Below the pieces are notes generated by a model that worked only from the letters and a program-made list of their open reading frames with translations, searched no databases and was not told the origin of the DNA. The position numbers and the translations under genes are program-made. Of a DNA stretch of 64,000 nucleotides, positions 1-10,500 are shown one piece after another. This DNA is from Bolinopsis microptera (lineage: Eukaryota; Ctenophora; Tentaculata; Lobata; Bolinopsidae), in NCBI RefSeq assembly GCF_026151205.1, contig NC_087075.1:14397628-14461627 (forward strand). The letters run 5' to 3'. Every line of letters starts with the position of its first letter. Position 1 is the stretch's first letter.

Positions 1-2
1 TG

Positions 3-905
3 GCCTACTTGTTTCTTAATACATTAGGATGGAGGTGGTTTGTTTTCGTAATGGCTGTGCCACTGCTAGTTTGTTTAGTTCTTCTGGTGTGTCTACTACC
101 AGAATCTCCACGGTATCTAGCTGTGAGTGGTAGAAAGAAGGAGGCTATGGAGGCCCTTCGGCGCATGGCGAAGGTGAATGGGGTGTCTCTTCCTGAGAAC
201 TTGAAGATAGCTGTACGATCAGACCGGGAACTTGGCTCAATCTCTGACATTTTAAAATCAGATTACAGGAAAGAAACCATTCTCCTCTCCACCATACACT
301 TTGGGAATCTTCTCATACTGTTTGGGACGATTGTATTTGTTCCGTTGGCTCTCTATTCTGGTTTCTGTGGAGGTGAGGGTGATCCTCCTGTTCATAAATG
401 CGTTGAAGTTCAGCAGAACTCTCTTCTTGAACTTTCCATAGTTACCTTTGCTTGTGTTCTTTCCACTTTTGTTGGATATGGTACCAGCATTATAATGGGC
501 AGGTCAATCTCACTCAAGATATTTGCAACTGTCAGCTTTATCACAAGTATATTCCTCTTCAAGTGCTTCTCCAACTTTGTGACGGTGGGACTGTTCTTCG
601 TTATGAAGTTCATGCAGGTTTCCCACAACATGGTGACACTAATCATAATACCTGAGCTGTACCCCACTACCTTCCGTAACACTGCCATGGGTTTTATCAA
701 CAGCTGGGGCAAGCTAGGAGGAGTGGTGGGAGCTGGGGCTGTTTACGCGCTCTATTACTACAGCCCCATGTTAGTGGTTGTTATGTTCTCTGGTGCTGCG
801 CTGATGGTGACTGTTGCGTCGTGGATCTGGAACAAGGAGACTAAGGTAACAGTTATAAGGGATGTTGGGGAGGATGATAGTTCCAATCAATCAGACTCGT
901 GGTGA
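3..905 (+). CDS. SVOP/SV2-like major facilitator transporter, 3' part (left copy)
   Basis: This is the C-terminal 300 codons of a 12-helix major facilitator (SV2/SVOP/SLC22-like sugar-and-organic-ion transporter type); the reading frame is already open at base 3 and the 5' exons lie outside the window. The motif PESPRYL after an early hydrophobic helix is the family's 'PESPRxL' signature. Further hydrophobic helices follow, and the C-terminal tail is short, acidic and Ser-rich and ends in SDSW. It is nearly identical to the last exon of the complete minus-strand gene at 18299-20354, with about a dozen amino acid changes, no stops and no frameshift, so it is probably a working gene. The 3' flank also matches the other copy for about 300 bp. 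Membrane location is inferred from the family; the substrate cannot be told. Confidence 0.85.
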   Translation, partial: AYLFLNTLGWRWFVFVMAVPLLVCLVLLVCLLPESPRYLAVSGRKKEAMEALRRMAKVNGVSLPENLKIAVRSDRELGSISDILKSDYRKETILLSTIHFGNLLILFGTIVFVPLALYSGFCGGEGDPPVHKCVEVQQNSLLELSIVTFACVLSTFVGYGTSIIMGRSISLKIFATVSFITSIFLFKCFSNFVTVGLFFVMKFMQVSHNMVTLIIIPELYPTTFRNTAMGFINSWGKLGGVVGAGAVYALYYYSPMLVVVMFSGAALMVTVASWIWNKETKVTVIRDVGEDDSSNQSDSW

Positions 906-1209
906 TTTAGCAATTTCTTTTTGCTGGCTTGGTTATTTTATAGTTGTAGTTTAGGAACTTATTTGTTGTTTATAACCCACTTTTCTATCATTGGCTTTAT
1001 AAATGTTAAATTGTAGCAGAACTTAAATAACTTTTAAAGTTTAAACCTGAAATACAGCAATAAAATGATTATGTTAAATCGTATATTTGCAAAACCCAAC
1101 AGATTTTCGGATCTATTTTACTTATTTATCGCAGTCCGATAAATAGCAGAATTAGAATTGTTAAACGTGGTTGCTTTTACTTTTAGTTTGCTAAGAAAAC
1201 TTTATGCTA

Positions 1210-1256
1210 GCGAAGAAAAGCCTTGTTGTCGTTGTTGTGAGCAATTTCATGGTCAA
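1210..1256 (-). pseudogene. Detached 3' end of gene E' exon 4
   Basis: Read on the minus strand, these bases match the part of gene E just after its ELDH repeats (the DHEIAHN segment, near 17855 on the right) and then run into the 3' flank shared by the two transporter copies. About 30 bp present in gene E is deleted here. The rest of E' lies 12.7 kb away at 13966-14810, so this looks like the severed tail of that copy. Confidence 0.6.
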
Positions 1257-1407
1257 ATTAAAATTTTTGTTTGGGATCTCCGCAATGACTGTCAGTAACA
1301 TCCTTACTGATATTGATTACTTCGGAACAGATGCAGAGAAATTTGCACTTGCACTGGGGTCAGGGATTTCCTAGCCTATCGGCTATTATATTTTTAGCAT
1401 GATTGGT
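1257..1407 (+). other. Unique stretch with a short hydrophobic reading frame
   Basis: One forward frame reads about 40 codons rich in hydrophobic residues, then a TAG, then more in the same frame (SMIGGMLG). It could be a broken membrane-protein exon. I do not recognise a family and see no good splice sites. Nothing else is visible here. Confidence 0.15.
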
Positions 1408-1739
1408 GGGATGCTTGGTACGGCCATGGTCGCCTGTGTACCTATGTCTTATGTAGTGCAGAAGTCAATCCCGACATCGGGATTCCCGAATCCCGGGATT
1501 TCCCGGCCCGACGATTTTCGGTCGGGAAATCCCGACCGGAAAATTCCGACCGAGAAATTTTTTCAATTCCCGATTTTCGGGAATTTTCAATACTTTTATT
1601 AACATTAACAATTCAACTTGCAAATTTTAGAATATTCGAATGAATTGACTGTTGGTGCACGTTGTCAGTTGTATACCTCTCTCGTGCACGCGAAGCGTGC
1701 ACTCCGAGATCAGATCAAGCCTTTTGTGGTCAAAGCTTC

Positions 1740-1985
1740 AGGCTCCTACTAATTCGCTCGCCCAAAAATTTCACGAGACTTTGGTTTTTATGGTTTTGCA
1801 GCCGTCACGTGACCAAAACGGTTTTTTGCCCATAACTCTCCAAGGAAGCATTTTTCCCCTACGTCATGGGGGTGATTCGGAATCAGCGTCCAAAAATACA
1901 CCGATTTAGATCACTTTCATGCCCAAAGGGCCTTTTCACAAGAATTTTCTTAAAATTTGGGCGAGCGATTTAGTAGGAGCGTGTT
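1740..1985. repeat. Internal inverted repeat (MITE-like) with a dispersed core
   Basis: The segment near 1740-1785 (CTCCTACTAATTCGCTCGCCC) recurs inverted at 1940-1985 (GGGCGAGCGATTTAGTAGGAG). The part from about 1797 to 1912 (CACGTGACC, then GGGGGTGATTCG, then CAGCGTCC) is found again in reverse at about 59085-59200, so this is a dispersed repeat nested in the larger element. Confidence 0.55.
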
Positions 1986-2144
1986 ACAAGACACGTGTCC
2001 AAATTTGAAATTAAAATTTTTCCATTTTATGAAGGAGCAAATTAAATGAAATCGGTTTGGGAATGCTTGTTAATGTTAGGTTTTACATTTTAGTTATTTC
2101 TTGCAAAATTAAAATCGTGTCTAAACCCATTTTTCACAATGTTT

Positions 2145-2200
2145 TTGTAGAGAGGTCTGTGTACATAAGCGGTACACTTGTAACTCAAGACTCATGAGCA
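2145..2200 (+). repeat. Dispersed short repeat (AGAGAGGTCTGTGTA unit)
   Basis: The run with TAGAGAGGTCTGTGTA followed by ACACTTGTAACTCAAGACTCAT is found again at about 21715-21805, where the two halves are separated by a CCTGCCTC run. Confidence 0.5.
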
Positions 2201-2614
2201 AGGTTCGACCGGGATCCCGGCTTGATCCCGGTCCCGGCTAAAATACCGAATTTTGACCGGGACAAAACCGGGATTTTTTAAAAAGTTTTTTTAAAAATTG
2301 TTAAATCATCAAATAATTTTTGCACAAATGAACGATTTTTTTTGAAAAACTGAAGTTTAATGCAAAATTCTTTTATATCAATTAATCAACAAAACACTGT
2401 CAGAGTTAAGTGCCAGTTTATTGGGTGAGCTGTGCTTTTACCTCAACCTGGGGACCCCAGGCCGCGCGGCGCGGCTATTATGTTCATTAAGTTAGATATA
2501 ATAAAGAATAAAGATTCAGCGGAATGACAGGCTGAAAATCGTGGGGGATTCGGGATTGACATCACTACATAAAACATAGGTATAAAGGCGACCATGGCAC
2601 ATGGCCGTACCAAG

Positions 2615-4110
2615 TATTAATCAATATTTCACTCATTTTCAAAAGCTGTTCAGAACGTTTATTGTTTGTTTCACATAGTTTTTAATCATCATTTCGTTAT
2701 TAATTTCATTTATTTGTTTCTTTATTCATTTCATAATTGATTTCATTATATTCCTGCTTGATTTGATTTTATTCATCATCAATACTAGTTATCGTTATTT
2801 TTCATTTTAAATGGGGTGTACCAGTCCAAAACTTGTCTCATTCACCGTTTTAGAACAGATTTGTGGGAGCTGGCAATGCTGAGCACACTCGTTTTTTATT
2901 TTTTAATCAGTAACCATACTTATTTGTTTTACATTTTCAATAATCAATCAGTTGTTGTTATTTATAATTGTTTGAAGAGAGTTCTCTTCTAGCAGGATTT
3001 TTCTTTAGTGAGAGTACTCACTTTGTACCCTTTTCATCAAACCAAATAACTACACTCACTGGTAGTGGTGCCGCTACTAGGAATAAGAAATTGCTGCGTT
3101 AATAAATGTATAGTTAGATCTGTAGTCTTTAGCTACAGTACAGAGTTGCTAGTCACCATGATACACCAGGGTTGTCCAATAGGAAAGCAACTCTGAAGAT
3201 TTGATTTATATATAACAGTATCGTTAATCATTATTCACTCGGAAACAGAGTATAGATTGATATTGGTAGTTGTTTCTTTCACATTATCATTAATCAATAT
3301 TTCACTCATTTTCAAAAGCTGTTCAGAACGTTTATTGTTTGTTTCACATAGTTTTTAATCATCATTTCGTTAGTATTTTCATTTATTTGTTTCTTTATTC
3401 ATTTCATTATATTCACTGTTTTTCATTTTCTCAGTATTCGTTGGAAAAGATAATATATAACGTACTCTGACATTTTCAGATGTTAATATTTTACTTTTTA
3501 AAAGTTTTGACGAGGTGTTAGAAGCCATCTTAAGGTCTAAAGAGATGAAATCTTGACTAGCACCTACCTAAAAGGCTTTTATCCAACGGGTTTTTCTCAG
3601 ATTTTTGATATCTCACTTACTTTTTTCACAGGTGACCGAAACGTACACGTCATTCTGTCGTTAAGGCGACTACTATCGTTACTGAAACAAGTGCTGTGCG
3701 ACACACGATTATCCTAGGATGATGAGAGTTAGTTTCTGGGAAAGCCCTAACGATGCTTAGAACGATAGGGGCTGAAAATATTATCAATTATTGAAAACTT
3801 GTCCCCAGGACTTCGTTGAAGTCGCGAGATTCGATACCCGTAAAATAATGTCGCCAACTACTAGCAAAAACGTGTCCCCACGCGCCAGGGTTGTATAGTA
3901 TACAATTTCACTGATTAAAAAATTGATTTAATTGTATTTCCAGCTTCTTTTTTAAATCTTTTAGTTTAGTAGGCTTACAATTCTCGATTGATTACCTTTA
4001 TAGCAACCAACAGCAATGATCAAAATGTCATTTCATAATTGATTTCATTATTATTTATTTCACATAGTTTTTAATCATCATTTCTTTATTAATTTCATTT
4101 CTTTATTTCG
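2615..4110 (+). repeat. Gene-free stretch with a direct repeat present two and a half times
   Basis: About 120 bp beginning ATTAATCAATATTTCACTC at 2615-2735 recurs almost unchanged at 3285-3410. A shorter version (TTTCACATAGTTTTTAATC) lies at 4045-4110. No gene is visible between 2.6 and 4.28 kb. Confidence 0.6.
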
Positions 4111-4288
4111 TTATTCATTTGTGAATGTCATCCAGAGTTTGGAGGTCTGGTTGAATATTTATATAAGAAAAAATCGATTCAAAAGAAAGCAATAATAAAA
4201 TCTACAGTTTTATTATTAAATAGAAATTTCTAAAAAAGAGAAAACTTATAAAGACAATGACCGTCAGTGTGCTTTACAGATTATAAGA

Positions 4289-5561
4289 CTATCGGACTTA
4301 TACAAGTTCCTTCAGGTGTCTAAAGGTTACTCTCTAAAGAACAGCAAGGATCCTAAAGTTAAGGAGGTCTACGAGCACAGGGCCAAGAAACAAGAAGGGA
4401 GCAGTTGGTGGGGTTACACCAACGAGCTGATTGCTAGAGAAAGAGATCTTTACTTCAGAGAGTTAGTAGGGGAAACAGTGCAAGGCATGATGGGCTTGGG
4501 ATCCAAGAGGAGTGTATCCAGTGAAAAGGAAAAACTAAAAGAACTGGTATCTCACATCTCAGAGCAGGATATCCTGTTGACACTGGTAGACAAGGGAGTT
4601 CAAGGACAATTCTTAACATGGGAAAACACCATGCAGCTACACTTAGGCTGGAACAACCTTATTTACAACTACAAGATGAGCCCTGCTCTTCTTAAGTTCC
4701 ACACTTCCACTTCAATGCAACCCATGACGTTGCAAATACTCCAGCAAACATGAGCCTGTGGAACTATGCTGACACAGGACACCGTCCACTTTGCGGATGG
4801 AAACACTGCAACATTAAGCACATTTTGGTAGCTTGCAACTTCTCGCTGAACAACAAACGATACAATTGGAGGCATGATAACGTGCTGCGGGTCATTGCGA
4901 AATCCCTACTGGATCAAATCGAGAAGTTCAACAACAAAGATTTTAAACTTGAAGTTCAGGACTGGACAGACTTCAAGTCATTTATCAGCAGTTACCACTT
5001 ACCAAAAACCAAAGATGAAGATGAAAAGAGAGAGCCCTTTTTTATTTGAAAATTCAATTAATTATTATATATATAAATCAAGCGTTACATTTCAGCCATG
5101 CAAAATTACAATGACATATTTTGATATACTAATTGATAAATGGTACTGCAATATAAGTTGCTTAATGTTTGGCAGGATGACAACTAACTAAAAGAGAAAA
5201 ATAAACTTGATTGCATAATAATTAATTCGGCTGAACCAACACATAGCAAGAGCCACATTAACGTTGGGGCCGTCTTTTGAGAAAGACCAAGATTGGCAGA
5301 TTATCTGGGACGAAGATGACCTCCCAGCACAGTCCCCCAGCACATCTACGGAACTGCAGAACGTCCTGATATTGTAGTCTAGTCTGATAAAGAAAGGTGG
5401 TCATTTTAGTAAAGTTGGCGGTTGGTGATGAGAGTAACTTTAGTGACCAAGTAGAACGTAAACAAGCACGTTATAACAGAGAGCTCATTCCTGGGCTGCA
5501 TGGCAGTGGTTGGAAAGCTCAGCTTTTTACGGTTAAGGTTGGGTGTAGAGGCTTCTGGTAT
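4289..5561 (+). pseudogene. Decayed C-terminus of a LINE with a restriction-like endonuclease
   Basis: Two overlapping frames (4316-4753 and 4750-5049) and a third at 5340-5561 together look like the C-terminal end of an R2/Hero-type retrotransposon. First comes a segment with GQFLTWENTMQ, then a zinc-knuckle-like PLCGWKHCNIKHILVAC (C-x4-C-x4-H-x4-C) followed by YNWRHDNVLR. Last comes a nuclease-like RPD, VILVKLAVGDE, VGCRGF block. The frame changes near 4710, stops follow, and the acidic residue usually expected in the LVELTVPWE-like motif is a lysine here. It is a dead fragment. The gypsy element begins at its 3' edge. Family assignment is from remembered motif patterns and should be checked by profile search. 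Confidence 0.6.
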
Positions 5562-6169
5562 TGTTATATACTCGTTTTAGCAGTTTTAGTACTAGACATT
5601 AAACAGTATTTTACCGTAGTATTTTAGGGCATTTATTAGTGTACGACATTTAGTACAGCAGGGTAGTGCAGAGAGTTTTAGGGAAACAGAAAGTTTATTT
5701 TAACATCTCTGTTTTGGTTATCAAAGAGTTCAGTTTAACAACTCTATTTTGGCTATAGGAGGATAGTTAAAGATATTGTTAAGGGCAGAGAGTTTTAGGG
5801 AAACAGAAAGTTTATTTTAACATCTCTGTTTTGGTTATCAGAGAGTTCAATTTTACATCTCTGTTTTGGCTATAGGAAGGATAGTTTGGGATTTGTTTAG
5901 GGATTGCTAAAACGAGTGGGAGATTGTTTATACTATCTAAGGATATTTAAGAGTGGGCCTGTTGGATGGCAGGACACTTTTTGGTTTGAATACAGCAGAC
6001 GTTTACAGCTAATGTTTACAGTTAAAGAACTAGGCTATTCGAATTATTGACACAGTATTTGAGGAACACTGAGATATTGTAATTACAATTCTTAACGGTT
6101 TATTCGAATTGAAGTATTTTCCCTTGTCACCTTGCTGAACAAAATATAAAGGAAAAGAGCCTTTTATCA
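5562..6169 (+). repeat. 5' long terminal repeat
   Basis: 608 bp, begins TG and ends CA, identical by eye to 12560-13167. It contains an internal direct repeat: the block from GCAGAGAGTTTTAGGG to TGGTTATCA occurs twice about 125 bp apart, possibly duplicated promoter elements (inference). Confidence 0.95.
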
Positions 6170-6222
6170 ACTGGAGCCTGATTAATCAATTGGTAAATAC
6201 CCTCGAAGTGAACTGAGCATAG

Positions 6223-7506
6223 ATGACTAGTGGCAGTGACAAGGAAGAAAAGGCTGCAGCAGCGGCTGAAGCGAAAGAAGAGTTGGAGAAAATCAAAGCT
6301 GAACGAGAGAAAATCAGAACCGCATTGGAAGAGCTCAAAGTGCAGGAGCAAAAGATTAAAAAAGAGGTTTTCGAAGTGGGCGATTTGGATTTGGAGGATA
6401 ACGAGAGCGACAATGATCATGACGGATCAGGGAGAATTTTGAATTCAAAATTATCCCGAGCAGCTAAATTGAAGAGGTTTGAAAAAGGAGAAGATTTTTC
6501 CATGTTTTGTGAGAGATTTCTCTCATACGTGAGAATAACCAGATTGAAGAGTCCATTACTGAATGAGCATTTGCTCCAAAGTGTGGACGATAAAACCTAT
6601 TCGGTATTGAGGGCAGTCAAGCTGAGTGATAGGGAGAAAAAAGATCCTGAGCTTTTTTGTGCGCTCTACAAGCGAGCCATCTATGGCAACGAAGCTACAG
6701 CACTTAAAAACGAACTGCTTAACTGTCGTCAGCGGCAGGGAGAAGATATAGGTGAGTACGTTTTTCGACTGAGGGCGAAGTCGAATGTAGCTTACTTGGA
6801 TGTAACAGTGGCGGAAGACAATTGTCTTTTGGCTCTTTTACGAGGAGTAAGGAGCAAAAATATGATGCAGCAGCTCAATATAGCTACCTTTGCTTCATTT
6901 GAGGAAGCAGTAAAATTGGCAGAGAAAATAGAAGGCGTTGAGAAGATGATGAATGAGAACGATAGAGAAATTCCCGTTTCTTCGATTATGAAACAAACGG
7001 CATTTTCTGACGAGCCAACTATTCATGAACCCTCATTTAGTCGGGAGGATCGAGAAGAAGCTACTTATCAGAGACCTACGGGGGATGGCAGATCGAGATC
7101 TTGGTCCGGTGATAATCGGGACAAATGGCGAGGAAAGAGCAGAAACTCGTCAAGACCCAGATCAGTGCATGATAGAGAGCGAGACGGGAGGCGGAGTTAC
7201 AAGAACATCACGTGCTGGAATTGCAACAAGACCGGACATGTACGAGCTAACTGCTGGGCGAGAAGAAGATCCGGTGGAGAATTCAACCGACAGTACAATG
7301 GAAATACAGGTACATTTAAAAGAGATCAATCTGATTCTCGTCAATATGGCCAACCTGCATATCAGGGAAACTATAAAAGCTTTAATAATTATCGGGGCCA
7401 AAATTATGCACGTAATCAGGGGAATAGCAGAGGTGGAAACATGATGCAGCGGGGTAATGTTCATCAGACCGGCAACACGGGGTTTCCTGACAATTCTTTA
7501 AACTAG
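6223..7506 (+). CDS. gag: Gag-like protein of the gypsy element
   Basis: A 427-residue capsid/nucleocapsid polyprotein. The N-terminus is a charged, Ala/Glu/Lys-rich probable coiled coil (about residues 5-50), followed by a helical capsid-like middle (about 80-240), an Arg/Ser-rich stretch, and one CCHC zinc knuckle, CWNCNKTGHVRANC, with C331, C334, H339 and C344. The tail is rich in Gly, Asn and Gln. The stop codon TAG at 7504-7506 directly follows the slippery heptamer TTTAAAC. In this family Gag forms the particle that packages the RNA. The ATG at 6223 is the first good start after the 5' LTR. Confidence 0.92.
   Translation: MTSGSDKEEKAAAAAEAKEELEKIKAEREKIRTALEELKVQEQKIKKEVFEVGDLDLEDNESDNDHDGSGRILNSKLSRAAKLKRFEKGEDFSMFCERFLSYVRITRLKSPLLNEHLLQSVDDKTYSVLRAVKLSDREKKDPELFCALYKRAIYGNEATALKNELLNCRQRQGEDIGEYVFRLRAKSNVAYLDVTVAEDNCLLALLRGVRSKNMMQQLNIATFASFEEAVKLAEKIEGVEKMMNENDREIPVSSIMKQTAFSDEPTIHEPSFSREDREEATYQRPTGDGRSRSWSGDNRDKWRGKSRNSSRPRSVHDRERDGRRSYKNITCWNCNKTGHVRANCWARRRSGGEFNRQYNGNTGTFKRDQSDSRQYGQPAYQGNYKSFNNYRGQNYARNQGNSRGGNMMQRGNVHQTGNTGFPDNSLN
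7497..7503 (+). promoter_or_regulatory. Programmed -1 ribosomal frameshift site between gag and pol
   Basis: The heptamer TTTAAAC is read in the gag frame as T-TTA-AAC immediately before the TAG stop, exactly the X-XXY-YYZ phase needed for -1 slippage. The pol frame has a stop at 7488-7490 and is then open past the slip site, so the two frames overlap by only about 16 nt. Possible downstream structure includes the self-complementary CATACAATTGTATG just after 7535; a pseudoknot was not modelled. Confidence 0.85.
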
Positions 7507-10500
7507 AAAGTGGTTGTACAGGCGTCCGGGTGGATCCATACAATTGTATGACAAATCAGGGCGTATTCAGAGGGGAATGCTCTAGAGTGCAACCACAGTG
7601 TCCCGATATAATAGTAAGAGGTAGTTGCCAGGACATTGCAGTCAATGTATTAGCAGATACCGGTGCAAGCGTTAGTTTAGTGAATATTCGGTTAATTGAC
7701 CGTTTAAATATGACGCAACACATTAGACCTTCCCGAATAAGAGTTGCTGGCCTTTCTAATAAACTCATTCCCATGAGAGGGGAGATCGAGTTACAGGTCA
7801 AAATTGCTGGTACATCGGTCACGCACAAATTTGTGGCCTGTGATGTAATTTCGGAGGATATCTTAGCAGGAAACGACCTACTAAGGAAGCTTGAGGCACG
7901 CATATATCTCCCGGAAAAACTTTTAACAACTACTTACGGCCAAGAACAGTTCATCGATAGACCGATTAAGTTGGTAAATCGTTGTAAGGTCAAATGTAGC
8001 AAGTCCGTCACGGTACCTGCGAATTCAGTAGTGTATCTGACCGGGAAGATCAATCCCAGGGGAAGTAAGGGGTCTAACTATGAAGGTATTGTCTTCGGTA
8101 GTCGCAACTTGGTCGAATCGACTGGAGTTGCAGTGGAAAATGCAATTGCATTTTCTTGCAACAACAGAATACCATTGAGATGTATAAATCCCATGTCTAT
8201 TGATGTTGTGATCAACAAGAACAGAGTTATACTTATTGGATTCATGGAACCCATGGAAGAAACTCCTAATATGGTGAGGGGAGTAAGAAAAGTAAGAAGG
8301 GGAGAAGCTTATTCAGCTGCGATCAATATACCCAGGTTGGAGGATGCAGTGCCGGAAGAGATCTATAGAGAGAACGGTAGATGGCGAGATATGGAAAGTC
8401 TATATAAACAACTCAGGGTAGATGATATTGACATCACGCCACAGTTGAAGGCTGAGTTAAAGGACTTACTTGCTGAGTACAGTCATTGTTTCTCGAGAGA
8501 CAAGTTTGATCTAGGAGTAGCAACATTTTATGAGGCTAATCTCCGGCTTAAAAGAGATTATGTTGCAAAGTGGGTCCCGAGTAGAGACATAAGTTACAAA
8601 ATGAGGCCTCACATGGACAAGGAAATTGGGAATTTGGTCAAATCGGGTCAAATTGAGAGATGTCATTACAGTAATTGGAATTCTTGTGTATTCATGGTGG
8701 TTAAGCCGGGCCAAACAGATTCTTACAGAATGGTTCAAGACATGCGCCAGCTAAATGAGCAAACCTTACCTGACAATTTTGAGTTGCCTAGAATTAACAC
8801 AATCATGGACAAAATGTCAGAGTGCGGGTTCTTAACCAGCTTTGACTTCACTAAAGGCTTCAATCAGATTAGGTTGAGGGAGGAGGATCGGCCCCTCACA
8901 GCATTTACCCACCATGACGGATCCAGGTACCAGTGGGCACGACTAGTCATGGGCCAGACCAGCTCATCAAGCCAATTCGCTAGGTGCATGTCCTACCTTT
9001 TCTCAAAAGTGCCTTTTAGTTCCTTGATTTGCTTTTTGGATGATATCCTTGTAGGCTCTAATTGTCCGAAGGAGCACCTAAGGAGGATTCGATTCATTTT
9101 GGCAAGATTGTCATGGGGTGGGATCAAGATCTCCACCAGTAAAACCCAATTGATGAGACAGGAAGTCAAGTTTCTGGGACATATGATCAGTAAAGAGGGA
9201 CTGAGGATCGATCCAAAGAGGACAGAAGCAATCAAGCAGTTACAACCTCCAGATTCTGTCAAAAGGTTACAGAAATTTCTAGGTGCCCTGAATTATAATC
9301 GTGGATTCATTAAGGGATTCAGTTCCATTGCAGCACCTTTGTACAAATTGTTACAAAAGGGGGTCACTTTCAAATGGGACTCTGACTGTCAGTCTGCGTA
9401 CAAGGGCTTAATCCAAGCCATGTGTCAGGCCCCTACGTTAGCAATACCAGAGTACAACGATCCAAACCAGTCATATGAGGTCACAGTAGATTCCAGCAAG
9501 ATAGGGCACGGTGCAATGCTGACGCAGTTAATTGATGGACAACGGAGAGTTATATCGTACTGGTCCAAGGCTGTGCCAGTGCACATGCAGAAGTTAGGAG
9601 CTAGTAGATTGGAATTCCTGGGATTGTATTACAGCCTGCTTCATTATAGAATATATTTGGAGAATACTTCATTTCGTGTAATTACAGATTGTAAAAGTTT
9701 GCTCAACTTGACGACTATTTTTCGCAAAGAAAATAGTTATATGCAAAGAAGGCTGGCTGATTTGGCGTCTTTCCGGTTTAAGGTAGTGCATGTCTCCGGG
9801 GAGAGCAATGATATTCAGTGGGCGGATTATCTGAGTCGGAATCCTGTGGAAATAGAGACCACGTCAGTAGCCACGCAGACCAGTGATGATGCAATTGCAT
9901 CGATCAAATCCATCGGGGTAGAGAGAGAACATGATTCATTTGACAAAGTTGAGAGTAAGCAGCAGGTATCAGAGAAACAGTACACACGGACACACATTAC
10001 ACGGGTGCTGAAATCGGAGATAGAATTACCTGAGCAGCCCATTACGCTGGCAGAAATTCGGAGAGAATATGCTAATGATACAATTTTATCAACAGTAATT
10101 AAATGGGTAGAAAGTGGGCAGCCTCCAGATAATGTCAGTTACCGTAGGGATTCTGCTGAGCTTTGTCACTATAGACAAAATTTTGACATGATGACGGTCA
10201 AAGAGGGGATTCTACATCGCAAATGGGTAAATCCCACTAACAGACAGGAGGACAGAGATCTTATTGTGGTGCCGAGGCCACTTATTGACAGAGTTTTACA
10301 TTCATACCATGATGGCAATTGCCACGTGGGTGCGGATCTAGCACTGGAACACTGCCAGAAGAGGTTTTACTTCTACAAACAGCGCAAACTTTACAAGTTA
10401 TATTGCGAAGCATGTATCACGTGTGCACAGGGTAAGCAGCCTCACAGCTTCAAGAAAGCTCCATTGAAACCCATTGTTTATAGCCACTTCGGGCAGTGTG

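Larger units (their letters stand above)
1408..2618. mobile_element. Non-autonomous element with long terminal inverted repeats, rich in CCCGGGATT motifs
   Basis: Bases 1408-1500 (GGTACGGCCATGG, then CCTATG, then GTCAATCCCGA) are repeated in inverted orientation at 2535-2618. The ends are full of CCCGAATCCCGGG-type palindromic runs, and a related run occurs at 2205-2275. No transposase frame is present between them. The exact boundaries and a target duplication could not be fixed, so the superfamily is left open. Confidence 0.45.

Noticed and set aside
4874-5191. 105-codon plus-strand frame
   Set aside because: A shadow of the LINE remnant in another frame.
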